This document shows, piece after piece, positions 16,534 through 25,331 of a stretch of 34,286 nucleotides of DNA; position 1 is the first letter of the stretch; every line of letters starts with the position of its first letter. The stretch lies in assembly GCA_003219215.1 (NCBI GenBank), contig QHPY01000171.1:1-34286 (forward strand), written 5' to 3'. Position numbers and translations under genes: made by a program. The notes below the pieces were generated by a model, which saw nothing but the letters and a program-made list of their open reading frames with translations, had not been told where the DNA came from and did not search any database. Source of the stretch: Verrucomicrobiota bacterium (lineage in GTDB: Bacteria > Verrucomicrobiota > Verrucomicrobiia > Chthoniobacterales > UBA10450).

Positions 16534-17992
16534 GGAGTCGTCGCGCGTGCAATGGCCGCGAGCATAGCTTTCGCCTTGTTGACGCACTCTTCAAATTCTC
16601 GCGCGGGATCGGAATCGGCTACAATACCGGCGCCAGTCTGGAAAAATGCTTGCCCGTTCTTCAAAATGATCGACCGGATTGCGATGCAGCTGTCATGCGA
16701 TCCGTCGAATCCGAAATAGCCGACAATGCCGGCATAAAACCCCCGGCGCGCTTTTTCTAATTCGGCAATGATCTGCATCGCACGGATTTTTGGCGCGCCG
16801 GACACGGTGCCCGCTGGAAACGTCGCGCGAATGGCATCGAATGCGTTCTTGTCCTCGCGCAACCGCGCCACAATGTGCGAGACAATGTGCATGACGTGAC
16901 TATAACGCTCGATCACCATTTGCTCGGTGACTTGAACGCTGCCGAACTCCGCCACGCGGCCGAGATCGTTGCGGCCGAGATCGATCAGCATTACGTGCTC
17001 AGCGCGCTCTTTTGGGTCGAAAATCAACGCGCGCGCGAGCTGCTCGTCCTCGGCTAAATCTTTGCCGCGCGGATAAGTTCCGGCGATTGGTCGCAGTTCG
17101 GCGGTGCGCTCGCGCACGCGCAGGTGAACTTCGGGTGAACTGCCAAGAACCGCGAAGCTAGGATCGAAATGTAAACAAAACATGTAGGATGAAGGGTTCC
17201 CGAAACGAAGCGCGCGATAGAGTTCGATAGGCGCACCCTCAAAATCGCTTTCGAAACGCTGTGAAAGGACAACCTGAAAAATGTCGCCGGCCGCGATTAG
17301 CTCTTTGGCTTTCATGACCATCGATTCAAATTCAGCGCGAGTTGTGTTGCTCGCGGGGAACGGAAGCTCTGCCGCCGGTTTGGCATCCACCGATTGCAGC
17401 GCGCGAGATTCGCCCAGCTTTCCTAACGTGCTTCCCAAATCTGCCTCCGCGTGTTCGTACGCCTGATCGACCGACGTTTTGCCGTCGATGTGCGCGTTAC
17501 AGACCAAGCGAAGTTTTCGAAATCGATGATCGAACACGAGCAGCATTCGCGGAATCATGAACATCATTTCGGGAAGTTGCAGATCGTCCCGCTGGTGAGT
17601 CGGCACCGTCGGTTCGAAAAAACGAATCACGTCGTAACCGATGTAACCGACTGCGCCGCCAACAAAATGGGGAACGTCCCGCGGCGCGACAAACTTAAAA
17701 CGCGAAAGGATCTGTTCGAGTTGCGTCAGTGGATCGCCTTCGTAATCGGCGCTGTTGAAAAGCACGAGCGGATCGAAACCGATAAAAGAGAACCGGCCGG
17801 ATTCTTCATTTCGTTCCGCGGATTCAAAAAGAAAACACGGACCGCTCCCGCGACCGGCGGGATCGATCTTCGCAAAAGCAGACACCGGCGTCTCAACGTC
17901 GGCGACAAGATCGACAATCAACGGGATGAGATTGCCGCGCTTCGCGAGCTCGCGGAATTCGTCCCGTGAGGGAGTAATATCGAAAGAAGGCA

Positions 17993-17993
<1 letters not shown>
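16530..17993 (-). CDS. trpE: Anthranilate synthase component I
   Basis: TrpE converts chorismate and ammonia to anthranilate, the first tryptophan-specific step. The 487 residues begin [20 protein letters not shown]. An N-terminal feedback segment [20 protein letters not shown] corresponds to the LLES-type tryptophan-binding motif. The chorismate-binding domain has [60 protein letters not shown] and [15 protein letters not shown]. The frame stays open upstream to 18158, but that part is the translated tRNA-Gly. The only sensible ATG is at 17993, whose A is also the last base of the tRNA CCA. No ribosome binding site precedes it, so the message is either read through from the tRNA or translated leaderless. 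Confidence 0.93.
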
Positions 17994-18067
<74 letters not shown>

Positions 18068-18084
18068 GCTTTCGAGGGGAACAA

Positions 18085-18112
18085 ATAATGGCCAGCCGTG
18101 CCAGGGGTGCAA
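18085..18112 (-). promoter_or_regulatory. Possible promoter of tRNA-Gly (and trpE-trpG)
   Basis: On the minus strand, TTGCAC (18112-18107) and CATTAT (18090-18085) are separated by 16 bases and lie 18 bases before the tRNA 5' end. Both boxes are only partial matches to sigma-70 consensus. An inverted repeat GTGCCAG (18098-18104) / CTGGCAC (18131-18137) overlaps this stretch. Confidence 0.35.
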
Positions 18113-18167
18113 CATTTAATTGAATCCAAACTGGCACCGGGCTGCATCTCACTACCAAAGGATCAAT

Positions 18168-18797
18168 ATGAAAACATTCCCTCTCTGCATTTGCTCAGTT
18201 GTGCTGGCTGTTACGGCCATGGCGCAACCTGCACCCCCCCCGCCTCCTTCGCCATCCCCGGCGGCGTCGATGACGGCCAGCGCCTCGCCCGCTCAGGATC
18301 TGGCGGATAGAATCCATCAACGGATCGAGAAAAAGCTAAAAGGTCATCACGGGATCGCGATTGATGGAGATGAAGCCGATCTTAAGAGGATCAAATCAGA
18401 CGATATTCCCGAATTCGTCATCCCGATTGTCGCGATCACAATGCTGACAATTTTTGGCGCGCCGGTCCTGATCGTCGCCGTGATCTTGTATTTCGGATTT
18501 TCAAAATCCCGAATGCAGCATCGCACCATTCGAATGCTGGCCGAGAAGGGCCAACCGATTCCACCCGCATTGCTCGCTCCGCCGGCGCCAGCCGTCCGTC
18601 AACGCTCGGATGTGCGGCGCGGTGTCGTTTTAACCATGGTCGGCCTCGGCCTGATGGTCTGGCTGGGCGCGGTCAATGATTGGGAGGGCGGCGCATGGTC
18701 GCTCGGTCTAATTCCTTTTCTTATCGGCGCCGGTTATCTGATCGTCTGGAAGTTGGAGGGAAAGAAGGACGTTTCGTCGTCGCCGCCGGCACCCTAA
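18168..18797 (+). CDS. DUF6249-type membrane protein with signal peptide
   Basis: The 209-residue protein starts with a signal peptide (MKTFPLCICSVVLAVTAMAQ), then a Pro/Ser/Ala-rich linker. A charged helix (DLADRIHQRIEKKLKGHHG) follows. A first membrane span is in PEFVIPIVAITMLTIFGAPV, and a short loop FGFSKSRMQHRTIRMLAEKG matches the pattern of DUF6249 proteins. Two more spans (VVLTMVGLGLMVWLGAV and LGLIPFLIGAGYLIVWKL) complete it. The ATG at 18168 is preferred over the one at 18120 because AAAGGAT precedes it and the signal peptide begins there. It lies 9 bases before the sigma factor, and this association suggests an input or target of that regulatory pair. Its function is unknown. Confidence 0.8.
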   Translation: MKTFPLCICSVVLAVTAMAQPAPPPPPSPSPAASMTASASPAQDLADRIHQRIEKKLKGHHGIAIDGDEADLKRIKSDDIPEFVIPIVAITMLTIFGAPVLIVAVILYFGFSKSRMQHRTIRMLAEKGQPIPPALLAPPAPAVRQRSDVRRGVVLTMVGLGLMVWLGAVNDWEGGAWSLGLIPFLIGAGYLIVWKLEGKKDVSSSPPAP

Positions 18798-18806
18798 TAT
18801 CGCGGC

Positions 18807-19340
18807 GTGGAGCTAACCGATGCTGGCCTTGTTGCCCGAGTTCTTGTCGATGACGACCAGCACGCTTTTGGCGAGCTGGTTCGTCGGCATCAGTCGAGCG
18901 TGCGAGGTTTGTTGCGCCAACTTACCCGCGGCGATCTCGCCCTCGCCGACGATCTGGCCCAGGACGCTTTTGTTCGTGCTTACAAAAACATTCGCAGCTT
19001 CCGCGGCGAAGCGAAATTTTCCACCTGGCTTTATCGGATTGCCTACAATTGCTTTCGCGAGGACGCGCGACGCCGGAAGGAGCTCGTCGGAATTAATGAG
19101 AAACAATGGCAAGCGGAGCAGGATCCACAGACGGTCGATCCAGGTCTAAGACATGATCTTATGCATGCACTTAGTTTACTGCCATTGCACGAGCGCTCGG
19201 CCGTTTTGCTTTGCTGCCAGAATGGATTATCACACGACGAAGCCGCGCGGGTGCTCGACATTCCGCTGGGCACGGTCAAAACAAATGTGTTGCGAGGGCG
19301 GGAGAAATTGAAAAAGACTTTGGCTGTCTGGGCGCAGTAA
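18807..19340 (+). CDS. ECF-type RNA polymerase sigma factor
   Basis: The 177-residue sigma-70 family factor has only regions 2 and 4. Region 2 spans HAFGELVRRHQSSVRGLLRQL, DLAQDAFVRAYKNIRSFRGEAKFSTWLYRIAYNCF and DARRRK, with the -10 recognition helix in the middle. Region 4 spans LSLLPLHERSAVLLCCQNGLSHDEAARVLDIPLGTVKTNVLRGREKLKK, an HTH that contacts -35 sequences. It starts with GTG at 18807, since no ATG fits before ELTDAGLV. Its stop touches the ATG of the next gene, so the two are translationally coupled. It probably controls its own operon, but no autoregulated promoter can be named. Confidence 0.94.
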   Translation: MELTDAGLVARVLVDDDQHAFGELVRRHQSSVRGLLRQLTRGDLALADDLAQDAFVRAYKNIRSFRGEAKFSTWLYRIAYNCFREDARRRKELVGINEKQWQAEQDPQTVDPGLRHDLMHALSLLPLHERSAVLLCCQNGLSHDEAARVLDIPLGTVKTNVLRGREKLKKTLAVWAQ

Positions 19341-19682
19341 ATGAACGAGCAGATCGAACAAGATTGGTTGGATCGAAAGCTGCAGGAAGCTGCGCTTTAC
19401 ATCCAGGATGACGGCTTTACCGCGCGCGTTTTGCGACAGCTGCCCGCCCCGCGACCGGCAGGTCAATTTCTGCGTCCGTTCATTCTGGTGGGAATGAGCG
19501 CACTGGCGAGTGCGCTCACCTACGTTTTGTCCGACGGTGGCCGCTTTATTTTGGTCGAGATGTTCAGATTGACGACGATTCCGACGTTGTGGGTGGTCGC
19601 GTTTGCATTGGCCAGCGGCATGTTAGTTATGGCCGGCGGCATCTTTGCTGCGATGTCTAAGACAAATCATCTTCAATCTTAG
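19341..19682 (+). CDS. Probable membrane-bound anti-sigma factor
   Basis: The 113-residue product starts directly after the sigma factor stop. Its N-terminal part is acidic and helical (MNEQIEQDWLDRKLQEAALYIQDDGFTARVLRQLPAPRP), followed by two hydrophobic spans (FLRPFILVGMSALASALTYVL and TLWVVAFALASGMLVMAGGIF). The position, small size and short cytoplasmic helix plus membrane anchor are those of anti-sigma factors. No zinc-binding HxxxCxxC motif is present, so the assignment rests on context. It would hold the ECF factor at the membrane until a signal arrives. Confidence 0.68.
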   Translation: MNEQIEQDWLDRKLQEAALYIQDDGFTARVLRQLPAPRPAGQFLRPFILVGMSALASALTYVLSDGGRFILVEMFRLTTIPTLWVVAFALASGMLVMAGGIFAAMSKTNHLQS

Positions 19683-19701
19683 ATTTGACTTAGATTTGCA
19701 T

Positions 19702-19712
19702 TGTCGATCTTG
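19702..19712 (+). repeat. Intergenic copy of the TGTCGATCTTG word, before the coiled-coil/wHTH gene
   Basis: This exact copy lies in the 46-bp gap after the anti-sigma gene and ends 16 bases before the next start codon. With the preceding TTGCAT it is identical over 17 bases to the copy before satP (1929-1945). Confidence 0.7.
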
Positions 19713-19728
19713 AGGGCCACAATAAGGG

Positions 19729-20121
19729 ATGCTAACAAACATCCCGAGCTCGACCCTTAAGCAACTTGTCCGCCTCTCCGAGCGCAAAGAAGCGTTGATG
19801 GCACAGATCCAGGAAATTGATCGCGAAATGATCCGCGTCCAGGACAAGTTCGGCATTCCGTCGCGTGAAGGAGATCAGCGGGCGCCGGTCACTGTTTCGC
19901 GCGCGCCTGGCGGACCAATTCGCCGGCGAAGCAAACGCGGTGCGTTAAAGGAGAAAATCATCCGAGTATTGCGCACCGCGGGAAAAAAAGGGGCGACTGT
20001 CGGCGATCTCTCGAAAAAATTAAAAGTGCCCAGTGCAAATCTTTACGTCTGGTTCAACGGCACTGGTAGAAGCGTACCTGGAATCAAGAAGGTCGGCGTC
20101 GCGAAATATCAGCTTAAATAA
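19729..20121 (+). CDS. Small coiled-coil protein with basic linker and winged-helix-like C-terminus
   Basis: This 130-residue protein has no confident family name. Residues 1-45 (SSTLKQLVRLSERKEALMAQIQEIDREMIRVQ) form a heptad-like coiled coil. Residues about 55-75 are Arg/Lys/Pro/Gly-rich (RAPGGPIRRRSKRGALKEK), like an AT-hook-type basic tail. Residues 76-130 (IIRVLRTAGKKGATVGDLSKKLKVPSANLYVWFNGTG to KVGVAKYQLK) look like a winged helix. That gives a dimerising, DNA-binding architecture, possibly a nucleoid-associated protein or regulator. The start ATG at 19729 is preceded by AAGGG at very short distance. It is 3 bases from the convergent ribF stop. Confidence 0.75.
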   Translation: MLTNIPSSTLKQLVRLSERKEALMAQIQEIDREMIRVQDKFGIPSREGDQRAPVTVSRAPGGPIRRRSKRGALKEKIIRVLRTAGKKGATVGDLSKKLKVPSANLYVWFNGTGRSVPGIKKVGVAKYQLK

Positions 20122-20124
20122 TTG

Positions 20125-21045
20125 TTAAACTTCGCGCGCTTGTTGGACGTCCCGGCGGATTTGTTGAACCAGCGCGTCCAGGTTCTCAAATTTCTCTTCC
20201 GGACGAAGGAATTTCAGGAAGCGAACTTCGACATCGTGGCCATAAATGTCGCGCTTGAAATCAAACAAATGAATTTCGAGCACGCGCTCGGATTTTCCGC
20301 CGCTCACGGTCGGGCGAACCCCAAGGTTGATCACGCCGCGATGCAACTCGCCGTCGATCCACGCTTCGGCGGCATAAACACCGTTCGGCGGGAATTGCTC
20401 GCTGTGCGCGCTTAGGTTTGCCGTCGGAAACCCAATTTTTTTTCCAAGATTGTCGCCGTGCGTCACCGTTCCGAGAATCGTGTATTCACGACCAAGCATT
20501 TCAGCAGCTTTCGCGAGGTCGCCTTTTTCGACCGCGTGTCGAATCGCTGTACTGCTCACGACCACGTCGTTTATCTTGACCGGTGGAATCCCTACGACGT
20601 CGAAATTAAATTGCGACCCAAGTTTTTTGAGAAGATCGAGATTGCCCCGGCGATTTTTCCCGAACGACCATTCATGACCGACACAGATTTCGCGGAGCGG
20701 CTTTGCATGAGCAACTAATTCTCCGACGAAATTTTCCGGCTCTGTCGCGGCGAATTGTTTGTCGAAAGTGATGACGAGCAAGTGCTCCACCCCGAGAGCG
20801 CGAATTAACGCGATTTTGTGTTGGGTTGCGCTCAGCAAATGCGGCGCCGCCTGCGGTCGCAGAACTTTTTCTGGATGCGGATCGAATGTCACGACGACAG
20901 GTGTTCCACCCGCAACCTGCGCGTGATTGGCTGAAGTCGAAATCACTGCCTGATGGCCGCGATGGACGCCGTCGAACACGCCGATGGCGAGAAATACCGG
21001 TCCGCGCAAGCCCTTAAGCTCCGGAATCGACCGCAGAATTTCCAT
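20125..21045 (-). CDS. ribF: Bifunctional riboflavin kinase / FMN adenylyltransferase
   Basis: RibF converts riboflavin to FMN and then FAD. The 306-residue protein has an N-terminal nucleotidyltransferase (FLAIGVFDGVHRGHQAVI with the HxGH-like motif, VVTFDPHPEKVLRP, CVGHEWSFGKNRRGN). The C-terminal flavokinase is IGFPTANLSAHSEQFPPNGVYA, INLGVRPTVSGG and LEIHLFDFKRDIYG. The frame is open far upstream, overlapping truB. The ATG at 21045, before EILRSIPELKGLRGP, is chosen because it clears the truB stop by 14 bases and gives normal family length. It is the last gene of the nusA operon, and this truB-ribF pairing is common in bacteria. Confidence 0.94.
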   Translation of the reverse strand: MEILRSIPELKGLRGPVFLAIGVFDGVHRGHQAVISTSANHAQVAGGTPVVVTFDPHPEKVLRPQAAPHLLSATQHKIALIRALGVEHLLVITFDKQFAATEPENFVGELVAHAKPLREICVGHEWSFGKNRRGNLDLLKKLGSQFNFDVVGIPPVKINDVVVSSTAIRHAVEKGDLAKAAEMLGREYTILGTVTHGDNLGKKIGFPTANLSAHSEQFPPNGVYAAEAWIDGELHRGVINLGVRPTVSGGKSERVLEIHLFDFKRDIYGHDVEVRFLKFLRPEEKFENLDALVQQIRRDVQQAREV

Positions 21046-21059
21046 TGTCGATCTCGCGG

Positions 21060-21782
21060 TCAGGCGCCGCGCATCCTTGAAACTTGTGGGAGCGAGAGAA
21101 TTCGCTGGGTAATTTCCTCGCGAGGCGTCTCTTTGATTTGAGCGACCGTGATCGCATTCGCGACATCGAATCGCCCGGACTTCGTCCGTCGGAGCGATTT
21201 TAAATGACCGCCGCAGCCAAGCACTTCGCCGATATCGTGCGCGTAGGTCCGAACGTAAAAACCTTTGCTGCACACCACGCTGAAATCGATCTCTGGCAGG
21301 CCGATCCGGTCAATGGTGTAGCGATAAACGCGGACAAAGCGGGGCTCGCGCTCCACCACTTTTCCTTGCCGCGCCAATTTATAGAGCGGCACGCCGGCGT
21401 GTTTCTTGGCCGAGACCATCGGCGGGATTTGATAAAAATCGCCGCGAAATTTCTCAAACGCCGCGCGAATTGCGGACTCGCTCAATTGAGGCACTGGTTT
21501 TGCCTCGACGACGTCACCTTGTCGATCTTGCGTGCTGGTGCTTGTGCCGAGCGTGAGCGTGCCGACGTATTCCTTGTCTTCACTCATCAGCAAATCCTGG
21601 ACTTTGGTTCCGCGCCCGATCGTTAACAAAAGCAGCCCGGTCGCGATCGGATCGAGGGTCCCACAATGGCCGACTTTTCTAATCCGAAGTTGGCGACGAA
21701 CGAGTGCGACGACGTCGTGCGAAGTCATCCCTTCGGCTTTGTCCACTAACAGAACGCCGTCAGGAGCCGCGACCGACAACAT
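21060..21782 (-). CDS. truB: tRNA pseudouridine-55 synthase
   Basis: TruB makes pseudouridine 55 in the T loop of tRNAs. The 240-residue product has GVLLVDKAEGMTSHDVVALVRR, the catalytic Asp in VGHCGTLDPIATGLLLLTIG, KEYVGTLTLGTSTSTQDRQGDVVE and FYQIPPMVSAKKHAGVPLYKLARQG. It ends after a short RTKSGRFDVANAITVAQI region without the C-terminal PUA domain of about 60 residues found in E. coli TruB. The start at 21782 has GGAGG nine bases upstream inside nrnA and overlaps that gene by 23 bases, so translation is probably coupled. A longer frame upstream is nrnA read in another frame. Confidence 0.95.
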   Translation of the reverse strand: MLSVAAPDGVLLVDKAEGMTSHDVVALVRRQLRIRKVGHCGTLDPIATGLLLLTIGRGTKVQDLLMSEDKEYVGTLTLGTSTSTQDRQGDVVEAKPVPQLSESAIRAAFEKFRGDFYQIPPMVSAKKHAGVPLYKLARQGKVVEREPRFVRVYRYTIDRIGLPEIDFSVVCSKGFYVRTYAHDIGEVLGCGGHLKSLRRTKSGRFDVANAITVAQIKETPREEITQRILSLPQVSRMRGA

Positions 21783-22740
21783 CACGAACTTCCTCCAGGA
21801 CTTTATTTTCGACCTCGGCGAGCGTACCGGGAATGCGCGCGCCGGCAGCCAGCACATGCCCGCCGCCGCCAAATTTTTCGCAGATGGCACACACATTCAC
21901 CTTTTCGCTTTTTGAACGCATGCTCACGCGCACTTTGCCGTCGGCTAGTTCTTCAAAAAACACGGCAACGATGACGCCGTGGATCGCGCGCAAATGATCG
22001 ATAAGCCCTTCGTTATGTTCCGGTAAAGCTCCGAGCTTCTTCGCCGTCGCCAGACTCAAACTAAAACTAGCGACCCGATCGTTTGCCTCGAATCGCATCG
22101 TGCCCAGAAGATCGCGTAAAAGCTCGGCCCGGCGGCGCGGATAATTCTCGTAAGTCAATTGACTGACGCGTCCGACATCGACGCCGGCGCGGACGAGCTC
22201 GGCCGCCATCTCAAAAGTTCGCGCGGTCGTGTTTGGATATTGAAAGGAACCGGTATCGGTTGAAATGGCGACGTAAAGATTTTCCGCAATCGCAGCATCG
22301 ATCGGTAGTTTTTCGCTCCGGATCAGTTCGAAAAGAATCTGCCCGGTCGCTGGCGCTTTCGGATTGATGTAAACGAGGTCGCCGTAACCCGGGTTGCTCG
22401 GATGATGATCGATGTTAATCCAAACTTTGGCCGAGCGCACGGCCGGCAAAGCGGTGCCAAGCCGATTTTGAATCGCAGTATCGAGCGCGATCGCAACGTC
22501 GACATCTTCCGGATCGGCCGGCGGTTTCGTGAGCAAATTCGCGCTCGGAAGGAAACTGTATTTCTCGAGCATGCCTTCTTCGTTCCAAATGCGCACGTCT
22601 TTGCCGAGCCGTTTGAGCGAGAGACCGAGCGCAAGCTGACTTCCGAGCGCGTCACCATCTGGGCGGACATGACTAAGAACGGCGAACCGCCCCCCTTCGC
22701 GCAAGGCCTGGCCGATTTGCTCGAACTTGGCTGCGCTCAC
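21760..22740 (-). CDS. nrnA: DHH/DHHA1 family bifunctional oligoribonuclease/PAP phosphatase
   Basis: NrnA-type enzymes degrade short RNA oligomers and can dephosphorylate 3'-phosphoadenosine 5'-phosphate. The 326 residues show the DHH domain (AVLSHVRPDGDALGSQLAL; VDVAIALDTA; WINIDHHPSNPGYG; AISTDTGSFQYPNTT). The DHHA1 domain follows, with VRVSMRSKSEKVNVCAICEKFGGGGHVLAAGARIPG. Metal-binding Asp and His residues are all present. The start is GTG at 22740, overlapping the rbfA stop by 4 bases. It lies between rbfA and truB, a position common for this family. Confidence 0.92.
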   Translation of the reverse strand: MSAAKFEQIGQALREGGRFAVLSHVRPDGDALGSQLALGLSLKRLGKDVRIWNEEGMLEKYSFLPSANLLTKPPADPEDVDVAIALDTAIQNRLGTALPAVRSAKVWINIDHHPSNPGYGDLVYINPKAPATGQILFELIRSEKLPIDAAIAENLYVAISTDTGSFQYPNTTARTFEMAAELVRAGVDVGRVSQLTYENYPRRRAELLRDLLGTMRFEANDRVASFSLSLATAKKLGALPEHNEGLIDHLRAIHGVIVAVFFEELADGKVRVSMRSKSEKVNVCAICEKFGGGGHVLAAGARIPGTLAEVENKVLEEVRDVVGRGS

Positions 22741-23087
22741 TCGTTTTTTCCGCTGTCGGAGTCGATTTGCTGCAAAATTTCGACTACGCGCGAGCCGCGC
22801 GCGACCGACTCATCGAGATGAAAAAGTAGATGCGGCGTGAATTTCATGGTCACACGACGCGCGAGCTCGGACTGAAAGGCAGGGCGATGTTCTTCCAGTT
22901 TGTTCATCACGTTCTCGCTACTTTCCGATCCCAGCACGCTGACAAAAACGTGTGCGCTTTTCAGATCGGAGGCGACTTCGACGTGGTTGATGGTGACAAG
23001 CGCCCCTTCAGAACTGATTTCGCGGGCGAGGATTCCGCTCAGTTCCCGTTTTACGACTTCGTTGACGCGCAGCATGCGATGTTTCAT
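22737..23087 (-). CDS. rbfA: 30S ribosome-binding factor RbfA
   Basis: RbfA is a small KH-fold factor that matures the 16S rRNA 5' end and helps 30S assembly in the cold. The 116-residue product fits: MKHRMLRVNEVVKRELSGILAREI, LVTINHVEVASDLKSAHVFVSVLG, FQSELARRVTMKFTPHLLFHLDESVARGSRVVEIL. The ATG at 23087 has AAAGGG upstream. It lies 18 bases after infB and overlaps nrnA by 4 bases. Confidence 0.95.
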   Translation of the reverse strand: MKHRMLRVNEVVKRELSGILAREISSEGALVTINHVEVASDLKSAHVFVSVLGSESSENVMNKLEEHRPAFQSELARRVTMKFTPHLLFHLDESVARGSRVVEILQQIDSDSGKNE

Positions 23088-23105
23088 GTGACCCTTTCAT
23101 TCCCG

Positions 23106-25295
23106 TCAGAGTTTTTGGGCGATAGCCTCGAGCTGATAGCACTCAATGACGTCGCCCACGTGGTATTCGCTGAAATCGCCAAGCTTGAGGCCGCATTCCA
23201 AACCGGAGCGCACTTCTTTCACGTCGTCCTGGAAGCGGCGGAGTGTTGAAATACCACCGTCATAGACCGGTTGTCGTTTTCGTAGGATGCGGGCACGACC
23301 GGTGCGAGCGATTCGGCCGTCGGTGACCAAACAGCCCGCCACGATCCCCCTGCTGAGCTCGAACACTTGCTTTACTTCGGCATGACCGAGAACAGTTTCG
23401 CGGAATTCCGGCTCGAGTAATCCGGCCATCGCGTCTTTGATCTGATCGAGCAACTCGTAAATGATGCTGTAAAGCTTGATCTGGACGCCTTCGCGTTTCG
23501 CCGCAGAAACAGCCATGTTTTCAACTTTGGTGTTGAAGCCGATAACAACGGCACTCGAGGCGCTTGCGAGCAAAATGTCCGATTCCGAAATTGGTCCGAC
23601 ACCGGCGTGAATCAGTTCGAGATCTACTTTCTTGCTTTCGATTTGTTTCAACGCCGCGCTCAATGCCTCGAGCGATCCTTGGGCGTCGCATTTCAAAACG
23701 AGACGAAGAATTTTTTTGCCGGTGGCTGACTCAAGAAGAGTTTCAAGCGTTGCGCGCTGAGGCACCGTCAGTTTCTCGGCACGTTTCGCCTGCAAGCGTT
23801 CGTCGCTTAAAGTTTTTGCGGCGCGCTCCGATTCCATCACTAAGAACTCATCGCCCGCGTTTGGGAGTCCGGTAAACCCGAGAACTTTCCCCGGCGTCGA
23901 AGGACCGGCTTCTTTAACCGGTTTGCCGCGGTCGTCGATCAGTGATTTCACTTTGCCGGAGTAATCTCCGCAGATGAAGGGTTCGCCGACTTTCAGCGTG
24001 CCCATCTGCACAATCACGCTCGCGGTGGGGCCGCGGCCCGGCTCCACTTGCGCTTCAATGACGGTGCCGCGTGGTCTGGCGGTGGGGGACGCTTTCAAAT
24101 CCATCACTTCCGCCTGCAAAAGCATCATCTCGAGCAGGTGATCGATTCCTGTTCCGCGCGTTGCCGAAACTTCGCAGACGATAGTTTTGCCGCCCCAATC
24201 TTCCGGGGTCAGCTCGCGTTCCTGGAGCTGCTTCTTCACCTTGTCGATGTTCGCCGACGGCAAATCGACTTTGTTAATTGCCACCATGATTTCGACGTGC
24301 GGCGCGGCCTTGGCGTGATTGATCGCCTCGATCGTTTGCGGCATGACACCATCGTCTGCCGCCACAACCAGGACGACAATGTCGGTGACGTTCGCACCGC
24401 GTGCGCGCATCGCGGTAAACGCGGCGTGACCGGGCGTGTCGATGAACGTGATCTTTTGTCCTTTGTGATCAACCGTGTAAGCACCGATGTGCTGAGTGAT
24501 TCCGCCGGCCTCGCCCGCTGCGACTCGCGTTTTACGGATCGCATCCATCAGCGACGTTTTGCCGTGATCGACGTGGCCCATGAAAGTGATGATCGGTGCG
24601 CGCGGTTTAAGTTCCTCCGCTTTTTCAATGACCGGCGGCGGTGGCGCGACCACGACTTGCTCAACCTTGTGCACGCCTGCGCCTTTTTCGCGGCGCTCTT
24701 TCTCGAGAACGAATCCGTGGCTCTCGGCGATCTTCGACGCGATATCGGGCTCGATCGTCTGATTGATGTTCGCAAAAATATTGAATACCATCAGCTCGGC
24801 GATGAGTTGATGCGGTTTTAAACCAAGCTCGGCCGCAAGCTGCTTCACAATGATCGGCGGCTTGATGTGAATGATTTTTTGTGTCGGCGCCTCGGCTTCG
24901 GTTGGAGCCGTTTCAACTGCGGCTGACCCGTCAGTTGTCGTTGTCGGTTGAGCCGATTCCGGTTTCTTGGGCGGCGCCGTCGGCGCTTCCAATGAAGCGC
25001 GAATCCGCGAGATTGGCGGCAAAACGCCATCCGCCGTTTTTTTCTGCGGATGCTTCTTGTCGATTAGGGAGACGCTTTCAACCGCCGGGCGATGAACTAC
25101 GCCTGGCTTCGCCTGCAGCTTTTCTTCTGCAGCGCGATGGACCGGCGTTTTTGGATGCGCAGGCGCGGGCGCCGGTTTCGGATACGCTTCTACTTTCTTT
25201 TTCGGAATCTTCGCCTTGGCTGGGGCAGGCTTATGCGCGGCAACTGGTTGGCGGGCTGCAGGTTTTTTCGCCGCGGTTTTCGATTTTGTTGCCAT
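23106..25295 (-). CDS. infB: Translation initiation factor IF-2
   Basis: IF-2 is the GTPase that brings fMet-tRNA to the 30S subunit. The 729-residue protein has a low-complexity Lys/Pro/Ala N-terminus (1-130), an IF2_N-like helical part ([29 protein letters not shown]) and the G domain. The P loop [10 protein letters not shown] is at about 239-248, [15 protein letters not shown] at about 283, and NKVD at about 338. Domain II contains [19 protein letters not shown]. The C-terminal part ([44 protein letters not shown]-like [14 protein letters not shown]) is complete. Length is short to normal for the family. The start at 25295 follows the nusA stop by 20 bases, with a hairpin in between. Confidence 0.97.
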   Translation of the reverse strand: MATKSKTAAKKPAARQPVAAHKPAPAKAKIPKKKVEAYPKPAPAPAHPKTPVHRAAEEKLQAKPGVVHRPAVESVSLIDKKHPQKKTADGVLPPISRIRASLEAPTAPPKKPESAQPTTTTDGSAAVETAPTEAEAPTQKIIHIKPPIIVKQLAAELGLKPHQLIAELMVFNIFANINQTIEPDIASKIAESHGFVLEKERREKGAGVHKVEQVVVAPPPPVIEKAEELKPRAPIITFMGHVDHGKTSLMDAIRKTRVAAGEAGGITQHIGAYTVDHKGQKITFIDTPGHAAFTAMRARGANVTDIVVLVVAADDGVMPQTIEAINHAKAAPHVEIMVAINKVDLPSANIDKVKKQLQERELTPEDWGGKTIVCEVSATRGTGIDHLLEMMLLQAEVMDLKASPTARPRGTVIEAQVEPGRGPTASVIVQMGTLKVGEPFICGDYSGKVKSLIDDRGKPVKEAGPSTPGKVLGFTGLPNAGDEFLVMESERAAKTLSDERLQAKRAEKLTVPQRATLETLLESATGKKILRLVLKCDAQGSLEALSAALKQIESKKVDLELIHAGVGPISESDILLASASSAVVIGFNTKVENMAVSAAKREGVQIKLYSIIYELLDQIKDAMAGLLEPEFRETVLGHAEVKQVFELSRGIVAGCLVTDGRIARTGRARILRKRQPVYDGGISTLRRFQDDVKEVRSGLECGLKLGDFSEYHVGDVIECYQLEAIAQKL

Positions 25296-25312
25296 TTCAG
25301 AAAATTATTCAT

Positions 25313-25331
25313 GGCTCAAGCCCCTTGAGCC
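25313..25331 (-). promoter_or_regulatory. Hairpin across the nusA stop codon
   Basis: GGCTCAAG (25313-25320) and CTTGAGCC (25324-25331) form a perfect 8-bp stem with a 3-nt loop. The nusA stop codon (25316-25318) sits in the stem, 18 bases before infB. There is no T-run, so it is more likely an intercistronic RNA structure (stability, processing or reduced read-through) than a full terminator. Confidence 0.5.
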
